Shown in pieces: positions 45,057 to 53,865 of a stretch of DNA of 64,000 bases. The position numbers and the translations under genes were made by a program. Numbering within the stretch: position 1 is the stretch's first letter; every line of letters begins with the position of its first letter. Source of the DNA: UBA2357 sp046295975 (GTDB lineage Bacteria > Pseudomonadota > Gammaproteobacteria > Burkholderiales > Rhodocyclaceae). Where the stretch lies: positions 29,135 to 93,134 of the forward strand of contig JBKBMG010000017.1 of the NCBI GenBank assembly GCA_046295975.1, given 5' to 3'. A model generated the notes under the pieces. That model did no database searches. It was given only the letters and a program-made list of their open reading frames with translations, and was not told the DNA's origin.

Positions 45057-45823
45057 CTCAAGACACTCCCACCGCCACGCCGGCTCATCATGCCGCAGCC
45101 TCACCCACGGCGGCAGCGCTGGTCGCCGCCGCCAGGGCGCTGTCCGAACAGCTCACGCCGATGCGCTTCGCCGCGCCGGTCAGCCACGTCTACAACCCTC
45201 TGGACTACGCCTGGCCGCTGCACCAGGCTTACCTGCAACGCTTTGGCGCGGGCCGCAAGCGGGTAATCTTCGTCGGCATGAACCCGGGGCCGTTCGGCAT
45301 GGTGCAAACCGGCATTCCCTTCGGCGAGATCGCGGTGGTCCGCGACTGGCTGGAGCTCAGCGGCGCCGTCGCCAAGCCCGCGGTGGAAAACCCCAAGCGC
45401 CCGGTGGAGGGTTTCGCCTGCCCCCGTTCGGAAGTATCGGGGCGCCGCCTGTGGGGGCTGTTTCAGGCACGCTACGGCACTGCGCAGGCCTTCTTCGCCG
45501 AGCACTTCGTCGCCAACTACTGCCCGCTGGCCTTCTTCGAACAGGGCCGCAACCTGACGCCGGACAAGCTGCCCGCGCGCGAGGCCGACCCCCTGCTGGC
45601 CGCCTGCGACCAGCACCTGCGGCAGATCGCGGAGATTCTCCAGCCGGAGTGGGTGATCGGTGTCGGCGCCTGGGCGGAAAAGCGCGCCGAGTCGGCGCTG
45701 CTCGGGCTGCCACTGCGCACCGGGCGGGTGCTCCACCCCAGTCCGGCCAGCCCGGCAGCCAACCGCGGCTGGGCCGAAGCCGCCACCGCGCAGCTGGTGC
45801 AGCTCGGGATATGGTCGGCGTAG
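45053..45823 (+). CDS. SMUG1-like uracil-DNA glycosylase
   Basis: 256 aa. Motif 1 VIFVGMNPGPFGMVQTGIPFGE near residue 75 and motif 2 HPSPASPAANRGW near the C terminus are those of the single-strand-selective (SMUG1/2) uracil-DNA glycosylases. It removes uracil and related damaged bases from DNA. The catalytic N-P-G-P-F-G pattern is complete. About 20 Ala/Thr-rich residues lead the protein. The ATG overlaps the ampG stop by 4 bases; the longer frame to 43952 is antisense-like noise in ampG. Confidence 0.92.
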   Translation: MTQDTPTATPAHHAAASPTAAALVAAARALSEQLTPMRFAAPVSHVYNPLDYAWPLHQAYLQRFGAGRKRVIFVGMNPGPFGMVQTGIPFGEIAVVRDWLELSGAVAKPAVENPKRPVEGFACPRSEVSGRRLWGLFQARYGTAQAFFAEHFVANYCPLAFFEQGRNLTPDKLPAREADPLLAACDQHLRQIAEILQPEWVIGVGAWAEKRAESALLGLPLRTGRVLHPSPASPAANRGWAEAATAQLVQLGIWSA

Positions 45824-46038
45824 TGGTCGACGCGATGGCCGGCGCGATGGCCAACTGCATGATGGCCGGCAGGGTGATGCCGGCCGGCGACGCACCAGAC
45901 GCCTGCGCCCTGTGGCGACAACGCACATCCAAACGGGGCGCATCGCGCAGGCCTTGCTTAACCCCGGTCGGCACCAGCACCGCCACCCCGCGTCGCGGAG
46001 GCGGCACGAACCAGCAGAAATCGCGCCGGCCTTGCTCG

Positions 46039-46055
46039 TATAATTCAAAATTATA
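46039..46055 (+). promoter_or_regulatory. -10 and AT-rich dyad before the carbonic anhydrase gene
   Basis: TATAATT (46039-46045) and AATTATA (46049-46055) are perfect arms around CAA. TATAAT is a perfect -10; no good -35 is seen. It is 66 bases before the ATG. An AT-rich island in a GC-rich gap; the 45824-46038 stretch has no gene. Confidence 0.5.
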
Positions 46056-46120
46056 GTTCACGCACTCGCCTCGATGCGCGCGCCCTCCGCAATCGGCGCA
46101 TCGGCGGCACGGAGCCCGTC

Positions 46121-46777
46121 ATGCACGATTACGAACAGCTTTTCGCCAACAACCGAAACTGGGCCGAAAACAAACGCGCCGAGGACCCGGAGTTCTTCAC
46201 CCGGCTGGTGAACCAGCAGTCGCCGGAGTACCTGTGGATTGGCTGCTCGGACAGCCGCGTTCCGGCCAACCAGATCGTGGGCCTGGCCCCGGGCGAAATC
46301 TTCGTCCATCGCAACGTGGCGAACCTGGTGGTGCATACCGATCTCAACGCCTTGTCGGTGATCCAGTACGCGGTCGACGCGCTGCGGGTGAAGCACATAC
46401 TCGTCGTCGGCCACTACGGCTGCGGCGGCGTGAAGGCCGCACTCAACAACAGCCGCATCGGTCTGATCGACAACTGGCTGCGCCATGTGCAGGACGTGCG
46501 CGACCGCCACGAAACGGTACTGGAGGCGATCGACGATCCCAAGCTGCGCCTGGACCGGATGTGCGAACTCAACGTCATGCAACAGGTGGTGAACGTGTGC
46601 CAGAGCACGGTGGTGCGCGAAGCCTGGAAGCGCGGCCAGCAGGTCGCGGTACATGGCTGGTGCTACGACCTCGCCGACGGCCTGATCCGCGACCTGCAGG
46701 TGAGTTCGCGCTGCCGCGACGAGGCGCTTGACCTGTATCGCGACGCCGCCGATCGCTGCCAGCGGGGCAACGTCTAG
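46121..46777 (+). CDS. can: Beta-class carbonic anhydrase
   Basis: 218 aa. Zinc ligands Cys42 and Asp44 in GCSDSRVP, and His98 and Cys101 in VVGHYGCGG; Arg46 completes the Asp-Arg dyad. The start MHDYEQLFANNRNWAENK is typical of Can. It interconverts CO2 and bicarbonate to supply carboxylation. ASN-type loop LNNSRIGLIDNWLRHVQDV. Monocistronic, with a -10 upstream at 46039; priA converges from the right. Confidence 0.96.
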   Translation: MHDYEQLFANNRNWAENKRAEDPEFFTRLVNQQSPEYLWIGCSDSRVPANQIVGLAPGEIFVHRNVANLVVHTDLNALSVIQYAVDALRVKHILVVGHYGCGGVKAALNNSRIGLIDNWLRHVQDVRDRHETVLEAIDDPKLRLDRMCELNVMQQVVNVCQSTVVREAWKRGQQVAVHGWCYDLADGLIRDLQVSSRCRDEALDLYRDAADRCQRGNV

Positions 46778-46993
46778 CCCGCATTTGTGACACCGCCTCT
46801 TGCGGGTGCGGGTGCCGATGCACTTGCTGTGGGACGCCGTACGCCCTCACGCCACCCTGCACGTAGTGTCAGCTACGCCGTCGGCGTCGGCGTCGCCCTG
46901 TCCATGCGGCGCACGACAACGGCCGCTCGCCCCCTCGATACGTACCGGTGTGAGTAATGCGGGCGAGCAATGCGGCGGCCGTTTTCGGGCCTG

Positions 46994-49267
46994 TCAGATT
47001 TCCAGCGGATCCACGTCGAGCTGCCAGCGCAGTTCGCGCCCGGTGCGCTGCGCCCGCAACACCGCCATCCATTCTCCGAGGAAACGCTGCAAGGTCGGCC
47101 GGGTATCGGCTTCGACCAGCAGTTGCGCACGCTCGCGACGCGCGAGGCGGGTCATGCGCATCGGCACCGGGTCGTACAGGCGCAACTCGGCCGGGGCGAG
47201 TTCGCCAGCGAGGCGGCGGGCGTGGGTGAGAAAGTGCACCGCCTCGTCCAGCTCCGGTGCGTCGGCGCGCAGCATGGCCTGGAAGGTCAGCGGCGGAAAG
47301 CCGGCGGCGCGGCGCTCGTCGAGTTCGCGCGCGGCAAACCGGTCGAAGTCGTGCCGCGTCAGGCACGCGTACAACGGATGGTCGGGAAACTCGGTCTGTA
47401 TCAATACCTCGCCAGGCAGATGAGCGCGGCCGGCGCGACCGCCGACCTGCATCAACTGCTGGAACAGGCGCTCCGGGGCGCGGAAATCGGCGGCATGCAG
47501 CGAGGCGTCGGCACCGATCACGCCCACCAGAGTCAGACGCGGAAAATCGTGGCCCTTGGCCATCATCTGGGTACCCACCAGAATGTCGGCGTCGCCGCGC
47601 GCCACCGTCGCCAGCATGGCTTCCCATTGCGCACGGGTGCGCGCGGAGTCGCGATCCACCCGCAGTACCCGCGCCCCCGTAAAACGTTCCGCCAGATAGG
47701 CTTCAACCCGCTGGGTACCGCGACCGAACGGCCGGATGTCCTGGTCGCCGCATACCGGACAGGCGGGTGGAATCGCCGCGTCGCAGCCGCAATGGTGGCA
47801 GCGCATGCGCCGGTCGGTGAGGTGGACCACCAGATTGGCCGAGCAATGCGGACACTGGCTGACCCAGCCGCAGGACGGGCATGACAGTACCGGCGCGTAG
47901 CCGCGGCGGTTGAGGAACACCAGACTTTGCTCACCGCGCCCGAGGCGCGACTCGATCGCGGCGAGCAAGGCCGGTGCCAGCCCCTCCTCCAGCTTGACCC
48001 GGCGGGTATCCAGGCAACGCACGCCAGGCAGGGTCGCGGCGACCGCACGCGCGTTCAACCGCAGCGCGCGGTAGCGACCGTCGCGTGCATGCATCCAGGT
48101 TTCCAGCGAGGGCGTGGCCGACCCCAGCACCACCGGCACGCCACGCTGGTGCGCCCGCCATATTGCGAGGTCGCGTGCCGAGTAGCGCACCCCTTCCTGC
48201 TGCTTGTACGAGGCGTCGTGCTCCTCGTCCACGAGCATCGCGCCCAACCTCGGCATGGGCGTGAATACCGCCAGACGGGTGCCGAGCACGATGTCCGCCC
48301 GGCCCACGAGGGCCTGCACGAAGCCGCGCGAGCGCGCGCCCTCGGACAGCCCGGAATGCAGGCTGACCACCTGGGCGGCCGGGAAGCGGTCCGCCACCCG
48401 CGCCTCCAGCTGCGGCGTGAGGGCGATCTCCGGCACCAGCATCAACACCTGCCGGCCCTGCGCCAGCACGTGTTCGGCAAACCGCAGATAGACCTCGGTC
48501 TTGCCACTACCGGTCACCCCGTGCAGCAACCAGCTGGCAAAGGCGTCCCCGGCATCGATCAACGCCTCGAGCGCTGCCGCCTGCTCTGCCGTCAATTCCG
48601 GGCGTGGCGCACGCCGCGCCAGTGCGCCCAGCGCGCCGGCCGGCGCCGGGGCGAGCCAGCCGCGCTTGAGCGCATCACCCACCGCAACCCCGTCGGGCCG
48701 CGCGCGGATGTGGCTGCGGCGCTCAGCCTGGGCGACGGCGGCCAGCGCTGACGCGGAGCGGGCCGCCGTGCGCGCGCCGGTGTCTCCCCCTTCCGCTGCC
48801 GGGACCTCAGGCCCCGCAGCCTCACCGCCGATGCTCAGCGCGCGCAACAACCGCAAGGCCTGGCTGTCGCGCCTGGCCTCGGTGAGCGCCGCGAGGCCGG
48901 CTTCGGTGATGTGCAGAAAGGGGTCGTCGTCGTCGCCGGACACCGCGTCCGCCCGCCGTAATCCGGGCGGCAAGGCCAGTGCGATCACTTCACCGAGCGG
49001 CGCGTGATAGTAGCGGGCGGTGAACTCGACCAACGCCAGCCAATCCGGCGGCAGGGCCGGCACGTCGCGCTGGATGTGGCGCACGGCCTTGAGTCGGGCC
49101 GGATCGACCTCGCTGTGGGGGGGGACGGCGACGATGACGCCGTTCTTGTCACCGCGACCGAAGGGCACTGTCACACACCGGCCGACGTCCCGCTCATCGG
49201 CGCTTTCTGACGTGTAATCAAACAGTTGCGGGATTGGAACGGGAAGCGCGACACGCACGATCGGCAT
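46994..49267 (-). CDS. priA: PriA, primosomal replication restart helicase
   Basis: 757 aa. N-terminal DNA-binding domain (IVRVALPVPIPQLFDYT), Walker A HGVTGSGKTEVY near residue 250, DEEHDASYKQ, zinc-binding cysteines in SCPSCGWVSQCPHC and RCHHCGCD...PACPVCGD, GTQMMAKGHDFP and QVGGRAGR. It restarts stalled replication forks by loading DnaB. The ATG at 49267 (MPIVRVAL) fits the family; a longer frame to 49297 has no support. Its 449-base upstream region holds DnaA boxes. Confidence 0.96.
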   Translation of the reverse strand: MPIVRVALPVPIPQLFDYTSESADERDVGRCVTVPFGRGDKNGVIVAVPPHSEVDPARLKAVRHIQRDVPALPPDWLALVEFTARYYHAPLGEVIALALPPGLRRADAVSGDDDDPFLHITEAGLAALTEARRDSQALRLLRALSIGGEAAGPEVPAAEGGDTGARTAARSASALAAVAQAERRSHIRARPDGVAVGDALKRGWLAPAPAGALGALARRAPRPELTAEQAAALEALIDAGDAFASWLLHGVTGSGKTEVYLRFAEHVLAQGRQVLMLVPEIALTPQLEARVADRFPAAQVVSLHSGLSEGARSRGFVQALVGRADIVLGTRLAVFTPMPRLGAMLVDEEHDASYKQQEGVRYSARDLAIWRAHQRGVPVVLGSATPSLETWMHARDGRYRALRLNARAVAATLPGVRCLDTRRVKLEEGLAPALLAAIESRLGRGEQSLVFLNRRGYAPVLSCPSCGWVSQCPHCSANLVVHLTDRRMRCHHCGCDAAIPPACPVCGDQDIRPFGRGTQRVEAYLAERFTGARVLRVDRDSARTRAQWEAMLATVARGDADILVGTQMMAKGHDFPRLTLVGVIGADASLHAADFRAPERLFQQLMQVGGRAGRAHLPGEVLIQTEFPDHPLYACLTRHDFDRFAARELDERRAAGFPPLTFQAMLRADAPELDEAVHFLTHARRLAGELAPAELRLYDPVPMRMTRLARRERAQLLVEADTRPTLQRFLGEWMAVLRAQRTGRELRWQLDVDPLEI

Positions 49268-49381
49268 GCGCTCACCGTCCCGATTCAGAGAAATCATGAA
49301 TAATCATGAGCTTATGGCGCAAAGCTGAGCGATTTCGTTGAAACACGGGCTAAGCTCATGCATGGAAAAGGCTCTCTGGGC

Positions 49382-49404
49382 TTGTCCACAAATTCTGTGG
49401 ATAA
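49382..49404. promoter_or_regulatory. Pair of DnaA boxes
   Basis: TTGTCCACA (49382-49390) is one base from consensus; TGTGGATAA (49396-49404) is the exact complement of TTATCCACA. The two face each other with a 5-base gap. They lie about 115-137 bases before the priA start. DnaA could regulate priA here or the site could be part of a DnaA-titrating region. Confidence 0.7.
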
Positions 49405-49486
49405 CTTTGTGAACAGCTTGGGAAAAACCCGCTCAACCCGGTACGGCGCAAGCCTTTGTGTCACCCTGCCTTAACATTAGGCAAAT

Positions 49487-49522
49487 CGTTTTTCTTTTAA
49501 AATCAATATTTTAAGAAAAACG
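49487..49522. repeat. AT-rich inverted repeat
   Basis: CGTTTTTCTT...AAAAT on the left mirrors ATTTTAAGAAAAACG on the right, with a 2-base bulge. It is 85 bases from the DnaA boxes. Its AT content would ease melting, or it may be the hemE transcript end; no other evidence. Confidence 0.5.
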
Positions 49523-49571
49523 CCTTTGAGCACAGCAATTTGCCGCAAAGAACCGAGGCGGAACGTCCGAG

Positions 49572-49580
49572 TGTGTATAA
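49572..49580 (-). promoter_or_regulatory. Third, weaker DnaA box
   Basis: TGTGTATAA, the complement of TTATACACA, agrees with the relaxed DnaA consensus TTWTNCACA. It lies 168 bases from the pair and nearer hemE. Confidence 0.4.
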
Positions 49581-49716
49581 GTCAACTGCTTTTATTCGCC
49601 TTTCAGCCTTGACAAGCCGCATTTCGCATAGGCCGGAAACGAAAGGAAAAGTTGATCGAATCCGTTCCCGGCCACACCGGGCCGCTGGCACGCCAGACGG
49701 TCGCGATGGCCGGTGC

Positions 49717-50790
49717 TCAAGCGCCGCCGGCGCGTAGCGCGCGGCTGTGGGCATGCACCGTATCCACCAGCACCGATACCGCTTCCGGCGGCGTGAACTG
49801 CGAAATACCGTGGCCAAGGTTGAAGACGTGGCCAGGGTTCGGACCGAAAGCATCGAGCACCTGACGCGCCTCGGCGGCGATGGTCTCGGGCGTGCCGAAC
49901 AGCACCGAGGGGTCGAGGTTGCCTTGCAGGGCGACGCGATCGCCGACCTGTTCGCGGGCGCGTCCGATGTCCATGGTCCAGTCCAGGCCGACCGCGTCAG
50001 CGCCGATGCCGGCGATGCGCTCCAGCCACAGGCCGCCCCCCTTGGTGAAGACGATGTTGGGCACGCGCCGGCCGTCACGCTCGCGGATCAGGCCCTGCAC
50101 CACCTGTTCCAGGTAGGCCAGCGAGAAGCGCTGGTAGGCGGACTCGGACAACACGCCGCCCCAGGAGTCGAACACCATCACCGCCTGCGCCCCCGACTCG
50201 ATCTGGGCATTGAGGTAACGGACCACCGCTTCGGTGGTGACCGACAGGATGTGGTGCAGCAAGTCGGGACGGCTGTAGGCCATGGTCTTGATGCGGCGGT
50301 AATCGGACGACGAGGCGCCTTCGACCATGTAGCAGGCCAGCGTCCACGGACTGCCGGAGAAACCGATCAGGGGCACGCTGCCATCGAGCGCGCGGCGGAT
50401 GGTGGCCACCGCGTCCATCACGTACTGCAATTCGGCGTGAGGGTCGGGCACCGACAGGTTGCGGATCTCCCATTCATCGCGCAGCGGACGCTCGAAACGC
50501 GGCCCCTCGCCCTCGGCGAAGTACAGCCCCAGGCCCATCGCGTCCGGCACGGTGAGGATGTCGGAGAACAGGATGGCGGCGTCGAGGTCGTAGCGCGCGA
50601 GCGGCTGCAGGGTAACCTCGCAGGCCAGCTCGGGGCTCTTGCACAGATCCAGGAAGCTGCCCGCGCGACGCCGCGTTTCGCAGTATTCGGGCAGGTAGCG
50701 TCCGGCCTGGCGCATCAGCCACAGCGGGGTGTAGTCGGTGGGTTCGCGCAGCAATGCGCGCAGGAAGGTGTCGTTGCGGAGACGGCTCAC
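49717..50790 (-). CDS. hemE: Uroporphyrinogen decarboxylase
   Basis: 357 aa. The signature PLWLMRQAGRYLPEY is at residues 23-37, with the catalytic Asp in FSDILTVPDAMG. GFSGSPWTLACYMVEG and NLGHGISQFTPPE are also conserved. It decarboxylates uroporphyrinogen III to coproporphyrinogen III in haem synthesis. Start MSRLRNDTFLRALLRE is normal. Between hemE and the upstream trkH gene are 121 bases with a dyad (50823) and a possible minus-strand -10 (GATAAT near 50858-50863). Confidence 0.97.
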   Translation of the reverse strand: MSRLRNDTFLRALLREPTDYTPLWLMRQAGRYLPEYCETRRRAGSFLDLCKSPELACEVTLQPLARYDLDAAILFSDILTVPDAMGLGLYFAEGEGPRFERPLRDEWEIRNLSVPDPHAELQYVMDAVATIRRALDGSVPLIGFSGSPWTLACYMVEGASSSDYRRIKTMAYSRPDLLHHILSVTTEAVVRYLNAQIESGAQAVMVFDSWGGVLSESAYQRFSLAYLEQVVQGLIRERDGRRVPNIVFTKGGGLWLERIAGIGADAVGLDWTMDIGRAREQVGDRVALQGNLDPSVLFGTPETIAAEARQVLDAFGPNPGHVFNLGHGISQFTPPEAVSVLVDTVHAHSRALRAGGA

Positions 50791-50822
50791 GGCGGATCCT
50801 TGGCAATGTTCGGGTGCGGGCC

Positions 50823-50848
50823 GGCGGCCGGATCGGGGTCCGGCCGCC
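50823..50848 (-). terminator. Inverted repeat between trkH and hemE
   Basis: GGCGGCCGG (50823-50831) and CCGGCCGCC (50840-50848) are exact complements with an 8-base loop. On the minus strand it lies downstream of trkH and upstream of hemE. No T tract, so it may stop Trk transcripts only partly. Confidence 0.4.
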
Positions 50849-50911
50849 TGTGGCCCGATTATCCCGGTTTTCGTCAGGCCTGCCGACCCCGCCAGATCAA
50901 GGAATGCGCGA

Positions 50912-52369
50912 TCAGCGCCGCCAGAACACCGGCGTGAGCACCACCAGCAAGGTGAAGATCTCGAGCCGGCCGAGAATCATGGTGAAGGACAGCAACCACA
51001 TCTGGAAGTCGCTCAGGCCGGCATAGTTGGATGCCGGGCCGACCGCACCCAGCCCCGGCCCGGTGTTGTTGAGACAGGCCACTACGGCCGAGAAGGCGGT
51101 GATCAGGTCCACGCCCGAAGCGGCCATGATCAGGGTCAGCGAGACGATGCTGACCATGTACATGAAGCTGAAGCCGAGCACCGCGTGCAGAATGCCCTCG
51201 GACACCCGTTGTCCGCCCAGGCGCACCGGATGCACCGCGTTGGGGTGCAGGGAGCGGACGATCTCGCGGTACACCTGCTTGTACAGAATCATCGCCCGCA
51301 TCATCTTGATGCCGCCGCCGGTGGACCCGGAGCAGGCGATGAAGCTGCCCAGGAACAGGATCCAGACCTGTGCGAACATCGGCCACAAGGTGTAGTCGTA
51401 GGTCGCCAGGCCGAGCGAGGTGGAGATCGACACCACGTGGAAGGCCACGTAGCGGAAGGTGGTGAGCAGGTCTGAATGGGCGTTGAACTGCATCAGGAAG
51501 ACGGTGAGCATGAGCATGCTCAACACCAGTACGCCGAAATAGAACGGGATTTCCGGGTCGCGCAGATAGGGCTTGGGGCTGCGTCGCACCAGCGCCAGGT
51601 AGTGGGTGGCGTAGTTGAGGCCGGCGAGCAGCGCAAAGACGATGGTGACGACCTCGATGGGCACGCTATGGAAGTGGCCCAGTGATTCGTCCTTGCTGGA
51701 AAACCCGCCCAGGCCGGCGACCGTGAAGGCGTGGATGAGCGCATCCCAGCCGTCCATGCCGGCCAGCCACAGGCTGATGCCACAGGCCACGGTGAGGATG
51801 AGGTAGGTCATCCACAAGCCCTTGGCGGTTTCGGCAATGCGTGGAGTCAGGCTGGACTCCTTCATCGGCGTGGGCACCTCGGCCTTGAAGATCTGCCGCC
51901 CACCGATGCCCAGCAGCGGCAGAATCGCCACCACCAGCACGATGACCCCCATGCCGCCGATCCAGTGCATGAAGGTGCGCCACAGGTTGATCGATATGGG
52001 CAGATCATCCAGCCCGGTGAGCACCGTCGCACCGGTGGCGGTCAGCCCCGACACCGCCTCGAAATACGCGCCGGTGAAGCTCAGCCCGTCGATGTGGTTG
52101 AGCAAGGGCAAGGCGCCGAAGATCGGGGTGACGATCCAGGTCAGCGCCACCAGCAGAAAGCCGTCGCTCGGGCGCAGGTCGCGCTTGCGTCCGCGGGTAA
52201 GCAGCCACAGCACCAGGCCGGCGCTGAAGGTAATGACGATGGCAAAATCATAGGCAAGCATGGCACCGTCGTCGAGATAGAACGACACCGCCAGTGGAAA
52301 GCCCATGAGCAGGCCGAAGATCATCACGATCAGGCCCAGCGCGCTCAGTACGGGGTGGAAGCTGCGCAT
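50912..52369 (-). CDS. trkH: TrkH potassium uptake membrane subunit
   Basis: 485 aa, with the four TrkH pore repeats. Filter-like segments: SGLTATGATVL, FTVAGLGGFSS, SISTSLGLATYD and NNTGPGLGAVG. It forms the K+ channel-like part of the Trk system in the inner membrane. Its start is 1 base after the trkA stop (minus strand, trkA first), so they are co-translated. Confidence 0.96.
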   Translation of the reverse strand: MRSFHPVLSALGLIVMIFGLLMGFPLAVSFYLDDGAMLAYDFAIVITFSAGLVLWLLTRGRKRDLRPSDGFLLVALTWIVTPIFGALPLLNHIDGLSFTGAYFEAVSGLTATGATVLTGLDDLPISINLWRTFMHWIGGMGVIVLVVAILPLLGIGGRQIFKAEVPTPMKESSLTPRIAETAKGLWMTYLILTVACGISLWLAGMDGWDALIHAFTVAGLGGFSSKDESLGHFHSVPIEVVTIVFALLAGLNYATHYLALVRRSPKPYLRDPEIPFYFGVLVLSMLMLTVFLMQFNAHSDLLTTFRYVAFHVVSISTSLGLATYDYTLWPMFAQVWILFLGSFIACSGSTGGGIKMMRAMILYKQVYREIVRSLHPNAVHPVRLGGQRVSEGILHAVLGFSFMYMVSIVSLTLIMAASGVDLITAFSAVVACLNNTGPGLGAVGPASNYAGLSDFQMWLLSFTMILGRLEIFTLLVVLTPVFWRR

Positions 52370-52370
52370 G

Positions 52371-53774
52371 CTAGATGAAGCCGAAGCCGACCTGGAACAG
52401 CTTTTCCACCTGCTTGACCAGGCGCTTGTGGGTACAGAACACGATGACGTGGTCGCCCGACTCGATCACCGTGTCGTGGTGCGGCATGATCACCTGCTGG
52501 CGCACCAGCTTGCCGTCCTCGCGCCGCTCCTCGCGCACCAGTGCGCCAATGGTCGCGCCCTTGGGCAAGGCCACCTGCTCCACCCGCCGGCCGACCACCT
52601 TGGAGTCGCGCTCGCTGCCGTGAGCGATGATCTCCAGCGCCTCGGCGGCACCGCGACGCAGGCTGTGCACCGCCACCACGTCGCCACGACGGACGTGGGC
52701 AAGCAAGGAGCCGATGGAGATCTGCGCTGGCGAGATGGCGATGTCGATCGGCCCGCCCTGCACCAGATCGACGTAGGAACGGCGGTTGATCAGCGCCAGG
52801 GTGCGGCGCGCGCCCATGCGCTTGGCGAGCGACGCGGACATGATGTTGTCCTCGTCGTCGTTGGTGAGCGCGAGGAACAGATCGGTCTCGTCGATGCCCT
52901 CGTTCTCCAGCAGCTTCTCGTCGGTGGCGTCGCCCCGCAGCACCAGCGCGCGGTCCAGGTCGGTGGCGAGCACCTCGGCGCGGCGCTTGTTGGTCTCCAG
53001 CACCTTGACGTTGTAGTCTTGCTCGATGGATCGGGCGAGCCGTGCGCCGATGTTGCCGCCGCCGGCAATCAGGATGCGCCGCATCGGTTGGTCGGAACGA
53101 CGCAACTCGCGCATGACCTGGCGGATGTGCACTGTGGCGGCGAGGCAGAACACCTCGTCGCCCGGCACGATCTTGGTTTCGCCCTCCGGGATGATGGCCT
53201 CGCCGGAGCGGTAGATCGCCGCGATCCGCGCATCCACGTTGGGCATGTGGTAGCGCAAGGCCTTGAGCGGGTGCCCCACCAGCGGCCCGCCCTCGAAGGC
53301 ACGTACGGCGATCAGGCTGACCGCGCCATCGGCGAAGTCGAGTACTTGCAAGGCCTCGGGAAACGAGATCAGGCGCTTGATGTGGTCGGTAACGATCTGT
53401 TCGGGGCAGATCGAGAAATCCACCGCGAAATTGCCATCGTCCAGCAACTCGGGAAAATCGACGAAATCGCCGGAGCGCAGCCGTGCGATACGGGTGGGCA
53501 GGTTGAACAACTTGCGCGCCACCTTGCAGGCGCACAGATTGGTCTGGTCCGACTGGGTAACGGCGATGAGCAGGTCGGCATCGTCCGCGCCGGCCTCACG
53601 CAACACCCTGGGGGAGGCCCCGTTGCCACACACCGTGCGCAACTCGAGGCGATCGCGCAACACCTCGAGCTGCTCGGCGCTGGTATCGACCAGGGTGATG
53701 TCGTTGGCCTCGGAAACCAGGTTTTCCGCCACCGAGGCGCCAACCTGGCCGGCGCCGAGAATGATGATCTTCAC
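52371..53774 (-). CDS. trkA: TrkA, NAD-binding regulatory subunit of K+ uptake
   Basis: 467 aa with two RCK halves: the first Rossmann site MKIIILGAGQVGASVAENL at the N terminus, the second RILIAGGGNIGARLARSIE near residue 234. Each half has a C-terminal TrkA_C domain. It gates TrkH in answer to nucleotide. The ATG at 53774 is the natural start. First of the trkA-trkH pair; 91 bases separate it from the ferredoxin-like gene. Confidence 0.97.
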   Translation of the reverse strand: MKIIILGAGQVGASVAENLVSEANDITLVDTSAEQLEVLRDRLELRTVCGNGASPRVLREAGADDADLLIAVTQSDQTNLCACKVARKLFNLPTRIARLRSGDFVDFPELLDDGNFAVDFSICPEQIVTDHIKRLISFPEALQVLDFADGAVSLIAVRAFEGGPLVGHPLKALRYHMPNVDARIAAIYRSGEAIIPEGETKIVPGDEVFCLAATVHIRQVMRELRRSDQPMRRILIAGGGNIGARLARSIEQDYNVKVLETNKRRAEVLATDLDRALVLRGDATDEKLLENEGIDETDLFLALTNDDEDNIMSASLAKRMGARRTLALINRRSYVDLVQGGPIDIAISPAQISIGSLLAHVRRGDVVAVHSLRRGAAEALEIIAHGSERDSKVVGRRVEQVALPKGATIGALVREERREDGKLVRQQVIMPHHDTVIESGDHVIVFCTHKRLVKQVEKLFQVGFGFI

Positions 53775-53865
53775 CTTGCGAGCGTTCCGTCAGAGGGTCG
53801 GCGCCCATTCTACGCCCAAGCCGGGGCTACCCGAAACGCAATGTTGCAATGCAGCGACAAACCGC

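Larger units (their letters stand above)
49268..49716. other. 449-base AT-richer gap between hemE and priA
   Basis: No gene is seen. It contains DnaA boxes (49382-49404, and a variant at 49572-49580) and an AT-rich inverted repeat (49487-49522). The base composition is clearly less GC-rich than the neighbouring genes. It must carry the priA promoter and any hemE terminator. Confidence 0.7.

Noticed and set aside
45824..46038. A short gene after the uracil-DNA glycosylase
   Set aside because: Frames here are short, lack ribosome sites and contain repeated GATGGCC-type runs.
49268..49716. Calling the hemE-priA gap oriC
   Set aside because: Three boxes and an AT-rich dyad are suggestive, but dnaA/dnaN are absent and all genes to the right of the gap are co-oriented with those to its left on the minus strand, so no polarity switch is seen. 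Kept as a DnaA-box region.
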